Below are positions 34,269 through 47,500 of a stretch of DNA of 64,000 bases, one piece after another. The DNA lies in assembly GCF_910596095.1 (NCBI RefSeq), contig NC_056554.1, positions 7,422,001 through 7,486,000 of the forward strand. Reading direction: 5' to 3'. Numbering within the stretch: position 1 is the first letter of the stretch; every line of letters begins with the position of its first letter. The notes under the pieces are model-generated. The model was not told where the DNA came from. It worked only from the letters and a program-made list of their open reading frames with translations, and made no database searches. Made by a program: the position numbers and the translations under genes. This stretch comes from Thunnus maccoyii (taxonomy: Eukaryota; Chordata; Actinopteri; Scombriformes; Scombridae).

Positions 34269-34568
34269 CAGTGGTTCTCAAAGTGGGGTCCGAGGACCCC
34301 CAGGGTTCCTTGAGGGGATCTCAGGGGGTCCCCAGCAAAAAGGGGAATAATTTATTTACTATATTTACTATAAATCCATAAGTAACACAATGACAGAATG
34401 TATGACTATTTTGTTCATGGGTTTCATACACCTTCAGTAATAAAACATCTAAAAGCAAAAATCTTATTAGATGGGAGACCCTGAGACAAAATCTTATAAA
34501 ATGGGGGTCTTTGGTCTAATTTGTGTCAGTTTAGGGGTCCTTGACTTGAAACAGTTTGAGAACCACTG
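34269..34568. mobile_element. hAT-type MITE, 300 bp
   Basis: Terminal inverted repeats read CAGTGGTTCTCAAAG at the left and CAGTTTGAGAACCACTG at the right, the classic hAT/Charlie-type termini. The 8-bp flanks TCTTATTC and TTTTAATC are similar but not identical, as expected for an aged target-site duplication. There is no transposase. Internal arms such as GGGGTCCGAGGACCCCC and AGGGGTCCTTGACTTG are related in inverted orientation. Confidence 0.75.
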
Positions 34569-34985
34569 TTTTAATCACATTAAACCATTAAAATGAGTGA
34601 TAAAAATGATCAACTCACCTTTACATAAATCTGTTTTCTAAATTTCCTCATCTCAGGTAATTTTGTGTCATATTTGGTTCAAGATCAATTAGCTGTTGTG
34701 GATATTTCTGTTCTGAATAAAGTGGTCATCAGTCTAGAAACATTTTCTCACTACAAGACAACTCTGCACAGCTAAAGGAATTTATAAAAATAAAAGTCTC
34801 ATTTCAAATGCAGGAGCCCTCAAACAGAAACATATGGAGCTAGGATTTGAACCAAACCAGTGACCTCTTAAAAGTTAAGTCAGTCACACTGCCTTTACAC
34901 GTTTTGCTTTCTAATCGTTGGCTGCACGTTTAGCCAGGTAAACCCCCTAAGCTTCTCTGTGGGAAGGAGGTCAAGAAGCGAAGGA
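34569..34985. other. Sequence upstream of cabp4
   Basis: No gene seen. It probably contains the cabp4 promoter, given the candidate leader exon that follows. I could not identify a TATA box with confidence. Confidence 0.4.
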
Positions 34986-35116
34986 GAAACAGAACAGACA
35001 GGAGAGTGTGCAGCCTTTCACGACACAGTTGGAACACTAGTCAAAAGAGGACGAGAAGAGCTGTGTTGCTTTACTTCTTGTTTTTGTTTTCTTAACTTTT
35101 AGGACAGAGAAGCAAG
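34986..35116 (+). other. cabp4: Possible cabp4 5'UTR exon
   Basis: Purine-rich sequence ends in AGCAAG/GTAAGG, a good donor at 35116. It lies 240 bp upstream of the acceptor for the ATG exon. The upstream limit is a guess. Confidence 0.35.
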
Positions 35117-35356
35117 GTAAGGAAATTGTAGTGCAGTAGTTCATATTCAGGGTATTGGAGACAACTGAGGAATCAAGGAGTGACCTTTTGCAACATTGCC
35201 TTTTGACCCCAAACAGTGCTTTACATCTAACTTTAGCATATCTAAAGCAGTATATCTGTGTGTATATATATATATGTATAACACATTCAGATTTAACTTC
35301 GGAGTAAATGTTATTGTTGGATACACAGTGTATGTAAACCTCTGTTTATCCACAGC

Positions 35357-38300
35357 ATGTCCAAGGCAGGAGACAGAACCCCCTCAACAACTTCAGTTGA
35401 GTCATCCGTGGCAGACAGGTACGTTAAGACTTGTACACAATTTTCACAGTATTTGTGTTGTTTTTTTTTTTAATGTGATACACAATTAAACTGGAGATGC
35501 AGCAGTTGTATGCAGCAACCCCAATGTGTCCTTTAGGTCTCCTTTCACCAAATATATGACCCAAGGAAAACATGTTAAGGTCTTTCTGATTTGCAGCAGT
35601 AAACATTATCTGGCAATTCTTATATTTACTGAGTAGCTGACAAAACATTTAACTGTACAATCAAGCTGTCTTAGCTTATTACCTTAGCTTATATGTTATG
35701 TATGCATTTTTCCTTTTGCTTTTTAATTGTTTGATTTTCCATGTTTTTAGCAATTCTGCTAAAGGGTCTCCGGCAGGTTCAGTTTCTGAAACACCCAAGA
35801 AATCATCAAAGAAGTCCAAGAAAAACACTGAGAGTATGAACAAAGTCTACATATCTGTGCTCAACAGCGTTTTTGGAGCGGTAAGTAGGCAGAACCCACA
35901 TTTAGTGATTTCAATTTCAATGGTTTGTGACGGGTTTTTATTTTCAAGATCAATTCTCTCTCTCCTGCCAATTTCAAACACTTTCATTGAATAGAATATG
36001 TGATAGTCTTAATTTTATTTATGCCAAACAGCTGAACAGACAGCTTTTCCTTGCCTACAATTTTAAATGCCTCTGTCTTTAAATAATAGCCACGATTAAG
36101 AGATTAAAGACTAATTAAAACCTAATGGAAACAGGTATTAAGTGATCAATTTATCTCTGAAAATATGGTTAAATACTATCACTAGGGGTGGCTTGCTTGA
36201 AGAGATAAAGATTCTTAGATGGTGCTCTCATGACCTTGACTTCGTCTCAAGCAGGTTGGATGAGAGCTATAAGGGCTAACTGGGGCTTCTCCTCATACTG
36301 CACCTTCTTTAATCAAGGGACACTGAGCAGTTTTCAGACAAAGACTACACAGGTTAAATAATTGTGCCTTTTTTAGATTTCTTCAGGTAAGTCATCACAT
36401 AAATGGTTCTATGTTGGAGGGTCACAAGGCCTTTGAAAATAACCTATTGAAAGTTTTTATTAGTGCCTATAAAGCAGATTCTGGGCTTAAAGTAATTTCA
36501 AGACTATATAGGAGAAGAAGTCTGGACAAAATATTGTGAATCTTAATGGAGGATATCAAGCTCAGCCTCATGGAAAGTGTTTGGCTGGAAGATTCTTAGT
36601 AGATACTTCATCACACCTGTTCAGAGGTTTCACCACTCACGCTCTTCTAGCTGCTGGAGGAAAGCAAATCACTATCACTTGTTTTGAGTATGTCCAAAAG
36701 TAATTACTTTTTGGCATAAGATTTATACAGAATTAGTGACTAAATTCAGGACAAAAATTACTTTTCATTGGGACAAACTCCTTTTTTGGCTTCTACATTC
36801 AATATCTACAAATATTAAAACAAAATACCTATTTGGAATTCTGAGCATAGCCGCTAGAAAGGCAATTACAAAGAAATGGCTTAAACCAGACACTCCATTA
36901 ATAGAGGACTGGTATGATATTATTTATGAAAGGTTTATAATGGAAAAAATCCCCTTCTCCATGAGGCTTCAGGAAATTAAACTTGAGGAAATTTTGGAGA
37001 AGTAGAAAATGTATATTTCATCAAAATGCCCTCCTTTTATTTAGATTTTTTTTCTCAAACAAGAAAACCTCATTTTCTATTTTTTGTGTTCTATAATTAC
37101 ACTTGAAACTGCTGAAAAGATGGATCACTCCGTAAAGATCTAACTAATGATGATTGTGTAAAAGCACAGTGGATGCTCATTACCGGTATTGTAAAAAAAC
37201 AAAACAAAAGCACAGATGTCAGACATTAAAGCATCAGACTAGTCAGTGGGGTCAGAAGTGCGGTGGAAGTCAAGCAGTGTTCTTACAGCCTCTTTTCCTG
37301 ATCTTTCTAAGCCTGGTGTGTCAACAGTATTAGTAGCTCATTTGCTGAGGCTTAACGTCACAATTCATTTCCAAGTAAAGAGTGATGTAAAGACACTTGG
37401 GTGATTCCACTTGAAAATATTTACTTTCCTTTGCATGTATTTGTATTGTTGTCCTTTGCACAAGACAATGAAAAGTGATACATAAACTTCTATGAGTCAC
37501 TTTTCACTGCATCTTTTGTCATTTTATTAAGCTAATTTCAAATGTTAACATGCAAAATTATATTATGCATGCTTGAAATGTAAGATTGTACAGTTCTTAC
37601 AAATCTTGACATTAAAAGCACTATAGGCATTTCATCAAACGTTGGTGTCTAGATACTTGGGTAGTATTTAATATTGCACACTGTACATTTGTCTTCCTAA
37701 TTGTACAAATCTCATATGTTTATTTGCTGTTTCTACAGGAGAGAGAATTAGCACAGGCTGAGTTAGATGGTAAGTCTCACTGCCACAGCTCAATGCTTAT
37801 GTTAAAGGACATAAAATGAATGGCTAAATCTCTGCATCATGCTTTCAATACTGACATATTGTATTAAACAAGTAAATTACCATATGAAGTGATGGGTTAT
37901 TGTTAATATGTCTGTCAAAACCACAAACTGTCAATATTTGGTGTTAATTTGTTTGGTTTTATCATTCCAGCATCTCTCTGATTATATAGTGTTCACAAAA
38001 GCAGTCTTTTTAAAAAGATATTGAATAAATTATTACCTTAAACATCTTTGCAGTATCAGTGTAAAACAATTCGAACAGAAAAGTTGTCAAAGTTTGGTGT
38101 GTCAGCCCTCCTTTTAGATAGTTAACTTGACTAGTTGGTGTCTTTCCCCCCAATGTTTTTTTTTTAATCTGTATATGTGCCTTTTATATTTTGATATATT
38201 AGTTTTAGGATGTCACAGAAATTGCATAAACATCAACCATTTTACCCCAATAAACCACTCCTGGAATTGTTCTAATGTCTTTTTGACCCCTTGAACTTTC

Positions 38301-39316
38301 TTACAGAGTTACAGGAGGCCTTTAAGGAGTTTGACTACGACCAGGATGGCTACTTGAACTATAAGGATGTGGCTGAATGCATGAGGACCATGGGATACAT
38401 GCCCACAGAAATGGAGCTGCTGGAGATAGTGCAACAGATCAAGATGAGAAGTGAGTTGATAAGAGCCTTACAGTGACTATAAAACATTATACATTGACTT
38501 AAAAAAATCTTCATCGAGCAAGTATGAAAATGAAAAGTGAAAGCATTAACACATTTGTTCACAAGAAAAGCTTTTCCATTTTCTGGCCCCTGACATCTCT
38601 GCTCTCCACAGTGGGTGGGTTAATGGACTTTGAAGACTTCACTGAACTGATGGGACCCAGAATGATGGGAGAGACTGCTGACATGCTGGGGCTCAAAGAG
38701 CTCCAATCAGCCTTTGTCCAGGTCAGTTAACTAATGATGAATAAATCCATGCAGTTACCTAATTACAGCTAATGGAAGGACTGGATCAGTGACATTTTAA
38801 GTTTATTCATGTGCGTTGACGTATTGGATCTCATATGACATATGGATCTCAATCAATATATGAAAAAATATGCTTATTTTATATTAGTTATAAAAATTAT
38901 TGAAAGTTACATTGTAGTGTCTAACTTGCATTTCTAAAGTAGAACATTAACCTTCTATTACCATCCCATTTTCATAATTTTCTCTGTTTCCAAAGTTTGA
39001 TGTAGACGGAGATGGAAAGATCAACCAGGAGGAGATGAAGGAGGCAGTCAAGAGTCTGTTGGGGGAGAAGCTGAAGAAAGGAGAGCTGGAGGAGATCCTA
39101 AAGGAGCTGGATGTTAACGCAGATGGAGACATCGACTTTGAAGGTGAGAATCAGAAATGTGAATCAGAAATGTGCTGTGCACTGAAACAAGATGCTCTAA
39201 ACACCACTGGTCTGTTGCTCTTTAGTCAGATAAACTCAGTACTTGCTTGACCAGCTGTTGTCTTGTGCCCTCTCTCCTCCTTTTTAGAGTTTGTGATGAT
39301 GCTCTCCATTCGTTAG
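35357..39316 (+). CDS. cabp4: Calcium-binding protein 4 (photoreceptor synaptic EF-hand protein)
   Basis: Calmodulin-like protein that in mammals modulates Cav1.4 channels in photoreceptor terminals. Coding exons: 35357-35418, 35751-35880, 37739-37769, 38307-38450, 38612-38721, 38996-39143, 39288-39316; all phases join to give 217 aa. The N-terminus is Ser/Lys-rich and basic (KKSSKKSKK), followed by [21 protein letters not shown], which parallels mammalian CaBP4. EF1 loop 84-95 ([12 protein letters not shown]), EF3 161-172 and EF4 198-209 have calcium ligands. The second EF-hand (around [12 protein letters not shown]) lacks ligands, as is usual in CaBPs. The KMRMGG and EFVMMLS-R signatures favour CaBP4 over CaBP1, 2 or 5. 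The first methionine has A at -3. A paralogue assignment error remains possible. Confidence 0.88.
36480..37005 (+). pseudogene. L1-type LINE ORF2 C-terminal remnant in a cabp4 intron
   Basis: The translated text [20 protein letters not shown] followed by [16 protein letters not shown] (open from 36736) is typical of the C-terminal end of L1/Tx1-type ORF2 proteins. Upstream, [11 protein letters not shown] resembles the conserved zinc-knuckle-like region, but the usual Trp codon is a TGA. The reading frame upstream is broken and no reverse transcriptase core is present. It is an old 5'-truncated insertion in sense with cabp4. Confidence 0.6.
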
Positions 39317-39617
39317 CAGCTGGAAAGACCGACAACATGAACAGAACACACTACTGTGTCTGAATCATTCCAGAGATAGTTAATACATCTATGATCCAAT
39401 ATTCATAATTTGGTGAGCTATGATGGTAATGTAGGTGAAGACTTTGACAACATGTGTGCCTAACTCTGCAATAATTGTATGAATGATGAATGTTGAAGAA
39501 GCAGTAATGATGGTGTGTGACATCAAATATAGTGCATGCTGTCAACGGTGTTGGTAGATACATGAACTTTATGCTGTTATGTAACATGTAAATATGACTG
39601 AAATGGTTTGCTATTCA

Positions 39618-39623
39618 AATAAA
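39618..39623 (+). terminator. cabp4: cabp4 poly(A) signal
   Basis: AATAAA about 300 bp after the cabp4 stop, followed by the GT-rich TGTGTGTGTTTTTTTT element. Cleavage would fall near 39640. Confidence 0.75.
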
Positions 39624-39746
39624 GAAATCAAAGCTGTGTGTGTTTTTTTTCAAACATGTCTTTCACTGAAACAACATGCTAGTATTTTAAAATACTGAGA
39701 AATAATTGAAAGGACTTCACGTCACATTTAAACCTCTCAAATGAAC

Positions 39747-39752
39747 TTTATT
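39747..39752 (-). terminator. tdrd7: Probable tdrd7 poly(A) signal
   Basis: TTTATT on the plus strand is AATAAA on the minus strand, about 1.8 kb after the tdrd7 stop. If used, cleavage near 39725 would leave only about 80 bp between the convergent cabp4 and tdrd7 transcripts. Earlier sites are possible. Confidence 0.45.
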
Positions 39753-41584
39753 CCAAAAACATTTCTCTTATTACATCCATATCTTTGTTAAACAAAAATG
39801 GAAATGGTAATGTAATTATCATCGTCTAAGGAAGATAAGTTAAATATAAATTAAATTATTGTCAGTTGTTAACAACGATGCAGCTTTGAGCTTTGTCATG
39901 TCTGCACGCTTCATAATTGGAGAAGCATTTGCACATCCAAAAAACACGGTGCAGGTGTGTCAGGAAAAAAAAAAAAAGTCACGTTTCAGAAACAAATCCC
40001 AAATCAGGCCAACATTTAATGGTGGCACTTGAACTAACCATAAGCAGAACTTATCTCATATTTGAAAAATCTACAAGCTTAACACTACTGGTAACTTAAT
40101 CTGCTTATTATTATAACATCACTATATGTGCACACAATTGGGCAAGATCTGCAACATGCAGCACATGTAATCTGCTGAAATAAAGTCTTGTTGTCAGACA
40201 GGAAACGGTATAATAAGGAAGAGATACTAAACTCCCTAAAAAGCATAAAGTCACACTGGAATCAGTGTTTCATAGGTGGAGAAGAGATGGGTGAGGCACC
40301 GCCATCACAGGAGTCAGGGACCGGGCTTTAACACATGCACACTCAGCATTTTCTGTCCGAGGAACTGCCTGTGTGTGTTTTTTTCTGCACAAAAGAGATT
40401 TAATTCACATTTATCTTGTTCACAGTGCGTCACAATATAACTTTGTCACTTTTGGTCAGACTTCTTTCAATTAAATGGAAAACGCTAAGCACAGACTCTT
40501 CAACTGTACGTGCAGAGCCAAGAATTTAACCACAGTTAACTTCAGAAACTAAAAGATCATAGCTGACACCAAGTATATCACTCTTCACCAAACTCTGTTA
40601 ACTTCTGTTAATGTAGCTTTGCCAGTAACCAGAACAGTTTCTGCATGAGTGTGCTAAAATAGGTCAAACTACGAAAATAAAACCTGTTTCTCACTAACGA
40701 TTACCAAAAAGGTTAACGTTGAAGTCGGGATTTGAGATAACAAGAGTTCACTGCAATCATGCCTGGGTAAAATAAAGGAAGCCTTACCAGCATTTACGCA
40801 AAGATGAAAAGTGTATTTCCATTTAAATTGACTAAACTACTACAGGGCCTCTTATGTCTGTCTCCCATGGCTCACCAACTCCTCCATTTCTCCTCCACTT
40901 TGGGGAATGTTTGCTCTCGCTTTTGTAAACTTTATGACAATCAGAAATACCATCCAAAAAGCAGATTTTTGTAAACAAATGCATGTGAGTCTTCCAAGCA
41001 TGTGAGACCTTGCTGAGTTAAATTGAACATTTTGTGCGCTGTGCATGTTGCTCACATTGGCAGGGTTGAGGGTATTCAGGCATCTGCTGGATGACACACT
41101 AAATGATAAAACTGGATGCACTCATGGTGCTTAAAGATGCTGCTTCTGATCAAAGCCCGTATTAAATTGTATCATTTCCACAGCTTGTGAAACTATGATG
41201 GATAGATCAGAAGTTTGGTATATTGTTGGACCAACATCATGCATGGGTGTACGATCACACTGCAGTCACTCAAAATCACATCACAACGTCCTTCGGTGTA
41301 CAGCCCATAACACAACAAGCAAGTAGCTACAATGCCTATACTTCTTCACAGTCTTTCTTTCAATGCCTGTCTCTATTTTCTATCAAGCCTCTCAATTTCC
41401 ATTCTGCTTGTGACCTCTCTAACTTTTCCTTCATTTTTTCATTCTTTCCTTCTTTCAGTCCCCCTAAATGATAGGTAGATAGATGGATAAGCGTCTTCTA
41501 ATTCGTCTATCCACAACTCACAGCGTCTTGAGCAACAGGACAACTGCTTGGCTAGTAAGACTTAGTCGAAAAACCTTCTTTTGT
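39753..41584 (-). other. tdrd7: Presumed tdrd7 3'UTR
   Basis: No coding potential with domain support was found. The stretch runs from the tdrd7 TAG to the candidate minus-strand poly(A) signal. It has AT-rich blocks and a poly-A run at 39966-39977. The 3'UTR length is inferred. Confidence 0.4.
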
Positions 41585-44500
41585 CTACATTTCATTGGTC
41601 AGCTCATCAGCAAACTCAGCCATGATGTCATGCACCCAGATGTCCCTTTCTTCCTGTGAAGTGTCGACCAGGAAGACCGTCAACTTCCTGTCCCATGGGT
41701 TAGTGGCTTCCTGTATGGCCTCCAGCTGGGCCACAAGTGGTTTCTTCTCCACGTGGTTTCTGAAAACGATGGAAGCCTCCTCCGACCACTGCCTCGGCTT
41801 CACTCCTGCGGGTGGAGACAGTTATGAAGATGATGCTCTCTTTTATGTTAATGACATAATATTAACATTTAATGTAAAAAAAAAACCTCAAAACATTCCA
41901 AAATTGCTACTTGTAATGCTAAATCATCAAATGTTGTCCCTACATGTTTTCACCCAGAATTGGTATGAACCTGATGATATAAGAATGTTGTATATTTGAA
42001 TCTTGAATGAGGTTTTTTATGTTACCCCAATTCTAGCCTTTCGTTAGATCAGACTTTAAGGTGCTTCTGATGACTTAAAAATGACTTAAAATCCTAAATG
42101 GGCATGGCCCGTCATACTTGTCAGGCTCTGTTTTTATAGAATAATCTCCCTGCTGACATCAGACAATCTGAGTCTGTTGAGTCCTTTAAATCTAAACTTA
42201 AAACTGCCTTAACCTTCAATCAGTTGCTTTTAATCGATTACTTCATGACCTTGTGCTGTACGGCAGGTCGGTCTAGGTATCAATTAATGTATCAAGCTCT
42301 ACTAATCAAAAACCTTGTCTGTCCTGCTGATGAGATAATGGACTATTGCAACTGTTCTGATAACCATTGCATCTCTCTAACCTCTAACCACACTAATCAA
42401 AACATAGTTAGTGATTAGTGAGCTTTGTATTTTAGCCATGATAAACAAGGAAATAGGCCTTTTTCACAGCAGACATTTTGACTTGTCATAGTATAATGTT
42501 TGTCATGTTTGGAACGATGAGTTATCTGACCTTCCCTGTCTTGCACAGACAAACAGAGAATGGCAGGTATTGAAGCTAAAGACACCGTAGAGTTTCGGCA
42601 TGAAATCAATACAGCCATCAGTCTCTACATGATGCTCCGCTCTACTCACCAGCCAGCTGAGCAGTGATTCCCTGGAAAGGCAGCTGTCTGAACTCCTTGA
42701 TAAGAGGTCTGAGCTGGGTGCAGCTGACCAATTCATGTTTACCGTAGTCCAACTCATACACAGACACCAACCCATTAGTCAGAACTCCTTTCACTAGCAC
42801 ACGATGCCAGCTGAGAGAAGAGATGAAGGAAGAAAATGGATATATTTAGGCAGAGCACAACTGCTTCCATTTGGCATGTCAGTGAATATCCATTACAGTC
42901 AGAAACAAGACAGAAGGCACAACACGTACTTACTGACTCACTTTGATCAAATATTTACTTGCGCTGTCTGTTTTCATAAAATTTTATGAAATTAAATCAC
43001 TGCTTAACTCACTTGTTCTCCACTTTAGCAGCATATATCTGATTCTTCTCTATGTTTAGTGGTTTCTCATCAGTCTTGTTGTAGTAAAGAATCATCTCTC
43101 CCATCAGCACCACCAGTTTGTACATATCTCTCCAGGGCTGCAGCACAAAGTGGCCTGGATGGCACGCCACTGATACATAGACATCTATGTTGCTTCCTGA
43201 GAAGAAAAATATTTGATTTAAACATGATTTTCTAGGCTACAGTAAAACCAAACACTAGACTAAAACTGCACTGAACTTGTTTTCAAAAACTAAGATTTCA
43301 GTTACCATGATTACCTGCTGGGGGCAGCTCTAGTAGTGGTGGCAGCTGGAGAGGGGATGAGGGGGATGATGGTGTCTCTGGTGGGCTGGTGGTGGTCGTG
43401 TTGCCTCCTCCGCCTACTCTGGGTCCGGATAGAGCCCTTCTGAGATGAGGCTTGGCTGGAACAGTCGTTGATGTTGGACTGCCATTGGTGGAGTCACTGG
43501 TGCTGGAGGTTTTGGTGAGTGTGGAGATCTTGACAGGGCTGTTTCAAGTGATTAATGAAGAAATTGAATAGATACATATTCTTTTTACTATTGAGAACAC
43601 TTATATTATAAGAGGATTTATGACTGTTTAATTCAACATTGGCTAGACAGCAAAGGGAGAATACAGGTGAATATAAAAGCAGCAGAAACCTGTGGCTAGT
43701 CAGGAAGACATCTGGTTGCTGTTTGAACAGATCTGACTGGGCCATCTGATGGTTGAGGCTGCGGGCCGGGTCGTGGAAGTTCTTGTCAGTGAACAGGTGG
43801 ACGTAGACGCAGCGCTTGTTTTCATCCACTTTGGCAACCTTTGGGGTGAATGACAAGGTGAATGTGGTGAGTATAAATGAAGAAAGAATAACAGAGATAA
43901 TGAGGATGCAACAAAGAGTAGAAGAGAAGGAGAAAGACAGATGAAAAGAGGGATGTTAAGAAATTACTATAAAAAAGTGATGAATAAAGAACAATGAAGG
44001 TATAACTTGAGTTACCTTCATGCTACAGTCGGTGGTATTGAGCACTTTCTCTCGAAGCCACTGAACAGTATCCGGAGTCCAGGATCCAACACTGACAGCC
44101 AGGTCTGCCAGACAGCACTTCACAGCCTAAACACAAGTTGTTGGATGTCATTTTCTCACATGATGTGCAGTATGAGGAAACCAGGAAGTACACAAAACTA
44201 CAATATGACATGGCACAAATTGTCTTTGAATATTTAGCTACTCTTGACTGTCTTTCATTGTCTGTCCATCAAAGATGCTGACCTGTGGTGGGATGGCCAT
44301 AAGGTCACGGAGGAACGGCGGTGGGATCTCTCTCAGCTCAAACACCTCTACAGATGCCTGGACACCGACATCGATGAACAGGATGTCTAACACTCTGCTG
44401 CCGTGCAGGTTGGTGATCTAAAAATAGAAATACAGACAGGTAAGCATGTATTTTTAATGGTTCAAAGTAGACAGAATATCCAACACAGTTTTATTTTCTA

Positions 44501-47500
44501 TGGAGTAGATATTATTTTTGTTAGATTGATGATAGTTTCATGTATCTCTCTGCTTTCACTGTTGCAATCTTTAAAATTTAAATCTTGCCACAAAATCTAG
44601 TAGGCTTTGTATTGTAGAAATATGAGAAATAGCAATGAGCGACACAGACAATATTTTGGATGGTGATATACTTTCTTTAATTTTGATCTCTGCTCTGAAA
44701 AGTTACTACACCTGTGTCTGTCGTGTAATTGTGATTTTATTCCTTGTGTCAGTTACAGGTTAACATCAATCACATGTGAATATGTTTAATAATTCACAGT
44801 CAAGCTGTGCTGCCGGGAACAGTGCCATCTTACCTCAACACGGGACCATTTGCCTTTGTATCGAGCCAGACATCCTTTCCCACAGAAAGGTCTGGACACC
44901 AGGAACTCTGATGTTACCTGGAACAGAAACACATTCAGGTGTCATCATAGAAACCGTAGCCGTCATGACCGTTTAATTTGACTGTGCTTCCTTTGGATTA
45001 GTGAGGTTACCGTGTATGTGTAACTGCTGCTTTATGACTGCGATAAAATGATACTATAAAAGCTCACACAAATAATTCACAGGTCCACCCAGTATGCTGA
45101 AGGTGTACACTGTAATGACATCAAAGATTAGGACTTTAGATCTATGATTACTCACAAAAGGAAAGGCTTGTTGATGTTTAAGAAAATGAAGATAACACTA
45201 TCTTACAATTATTAATGGTTAATTTAATTTAGAGAGTCTTGTTACCATCTTCTACATTCATGTTACACCAGTTGATTGATGACACCAAAGTTACATACAA
45301 CAGAGGGAGTTACTCGTTACCCAAACAGATAAGGAAAATATAATTTTTTTTCTCAACTGGATAATGAACTGTGAAAACTATTCTCAGAGCTTTTCTTCTT
45401 CTTCCCCCGTTTTTCTCAGGCTGTGGAACTACTTCAGTATGAAAATATTATTACCCCTGAGAATGCTAAATATTTCAAACACACTGTCTTTGAATTTAGA
45501 AAATGCAATGCAAGCTTGCAAAATGTTCCTGGCCTTGGTAAAAAAAAAACACATTACCAGACTCAAAACTGTGTTTACTTAAACACTTACACAAAGTGTA
45601 ATGACGAGCTTTAAAGGACAGCAGTGGCACATCTAGAAAAAGCATCAGCCGCACTGTGCTACTAACAGATTAAGTGGCTTAGCAATGTCTTAACTCCAGA
45701 TTATCAACCTAATCTCAATCTGTCCACAACTCCGCCTGAGAGAAGCAACACAGCATGAATGCATTCACAAAAGGCTTTTGAGATAAATGTGTGAGTCCTC
45801 CTCTACTCCGTACTCACACGTACACACACCAAACTCTTAGCTGGATGATTCATTTTAACACTCATCAAGTAAAGACATATGCTTGAAGAAAAAGTACACA
45901 TATGTAATATGTATACAGCTTTATGAAGGTCTATAACATGTTCATAAAGGTTTATAAAGGTATTAAGTACTCTTAGTGTTCAAAAACATGGAAATGGAAC
46001 TACTGAGAATGAACTTTAAATCTCAAGTAGTTTTAGACACATTGATAACGAAATCAACAATTTAAAGATACCTTTGGTATTTGTTACATATGTCACTGTA
46101 AGAGAGATAGACTCTCCAACCCTCCTCCTACATAAGCCATGCCTCTTAGATATGAAAAGAATTGTATTTAATTACTACCTTTACTAGAATATGTCCGTTT
46201 GTCAACATGTGATGTCCTCTATTGTGTGCTATGTATCACTATATGAATTAAAAATAACAAGACTGTCAGTCCTCCCAGTTATGATCCTGTTTGTTTACAC
46301 AATTATACTAATATAACTAATATTATGATTTTTTGAATGTAAAAAAGCTACTAGTTTTCATATATTAATTCACTGCACACTTTAGTATCACCAACTAAAT
46401 GATATTAAATGTTTTTATAGATCCAAAAAGGCACAGAGACTTCAAATGAAGCATTGTGTTAACCTGTGAGTGGAAGTACGTCTCTATATTCTCCAGTATC
46501 TCATTCAGCTTGGCAAGGCCTCTGGAGGGCAGCTGACAGTAGATGGTCCCATCGGAGCAGACGCTGCTGACAGTCACGTTCATATAAGCGCTGTTGACCT
46601 GAGGAGAAACATTGATAGGAATGTAGTGTTCTGTATTCTCTCACACACATAAACATGTATATAAATTTGGCTCATGTACCTGTAACGGACTGGCGAGCGT
46701 CTTGTCCTGCAGGGCTTTCATGCAGGCAGCGTTGATGTTGACATCATCATCCTGCGACGTGTCGTACAGTACGACAAGAGGGGTCTGGCCTCTCTGTAGG
46801 ATCTCAGCCAACAGGATTCTTCCACTTGCCATTGTCTCAAATTTCTTCAGAACAGCAGGCTCCTGGCAGAACGGCTCCAGGCCTGAACACACACACATAA
46901 TAATCGTAGCACATGGGAAACATGAGGAGGAGACAGGAAGGTGAAGCAAGAAAGTGTTCCTTTTTCAATTCATGTTCTTTTCTTTTTAAGATCATTGACT
47001 TTTTCGGATTGACCTGATGTCCATGAGATTCAGACTCACCTGCCAGTTTACACTTGGTCGCCTGGAAAGGCAGTTTGAAAAACTTCTCGTGCAGCTCAAA
47101 CACTTTGGTTTTGCTGATCACCTCTGCAAATCCATGATCCACATAGTACACCTACAGAGCCAAAAGCAAAAACCACAGGGGTGACTAATATTTTCTCTCA
47201 CTGCAAAATCTCACAGTTCACCTTCTAACCATCCCCGTTTATCAAACAAATCACTCTTTTTCTTAAAGGTCACATTTGATCTTCTTTCTATTTGTTTATC
47301 CTGGCTCATTTGCACGGCCTTCCATGATAAGTGTCCACTGTTATTTCCTGTTTTTGACCTCTCACCTTGACCTTGTCAGTCATGACCTCGCAGACTTGTG
47401 CCCTCAGAATCTCCTCCTCCTCCTCAGCCCTGACAGCAACAAGTTGGCCTGAGGATGGAGAGGCCAAAGGAGTTGGACTGCTTTTGTCCAGGCCGTAAAA

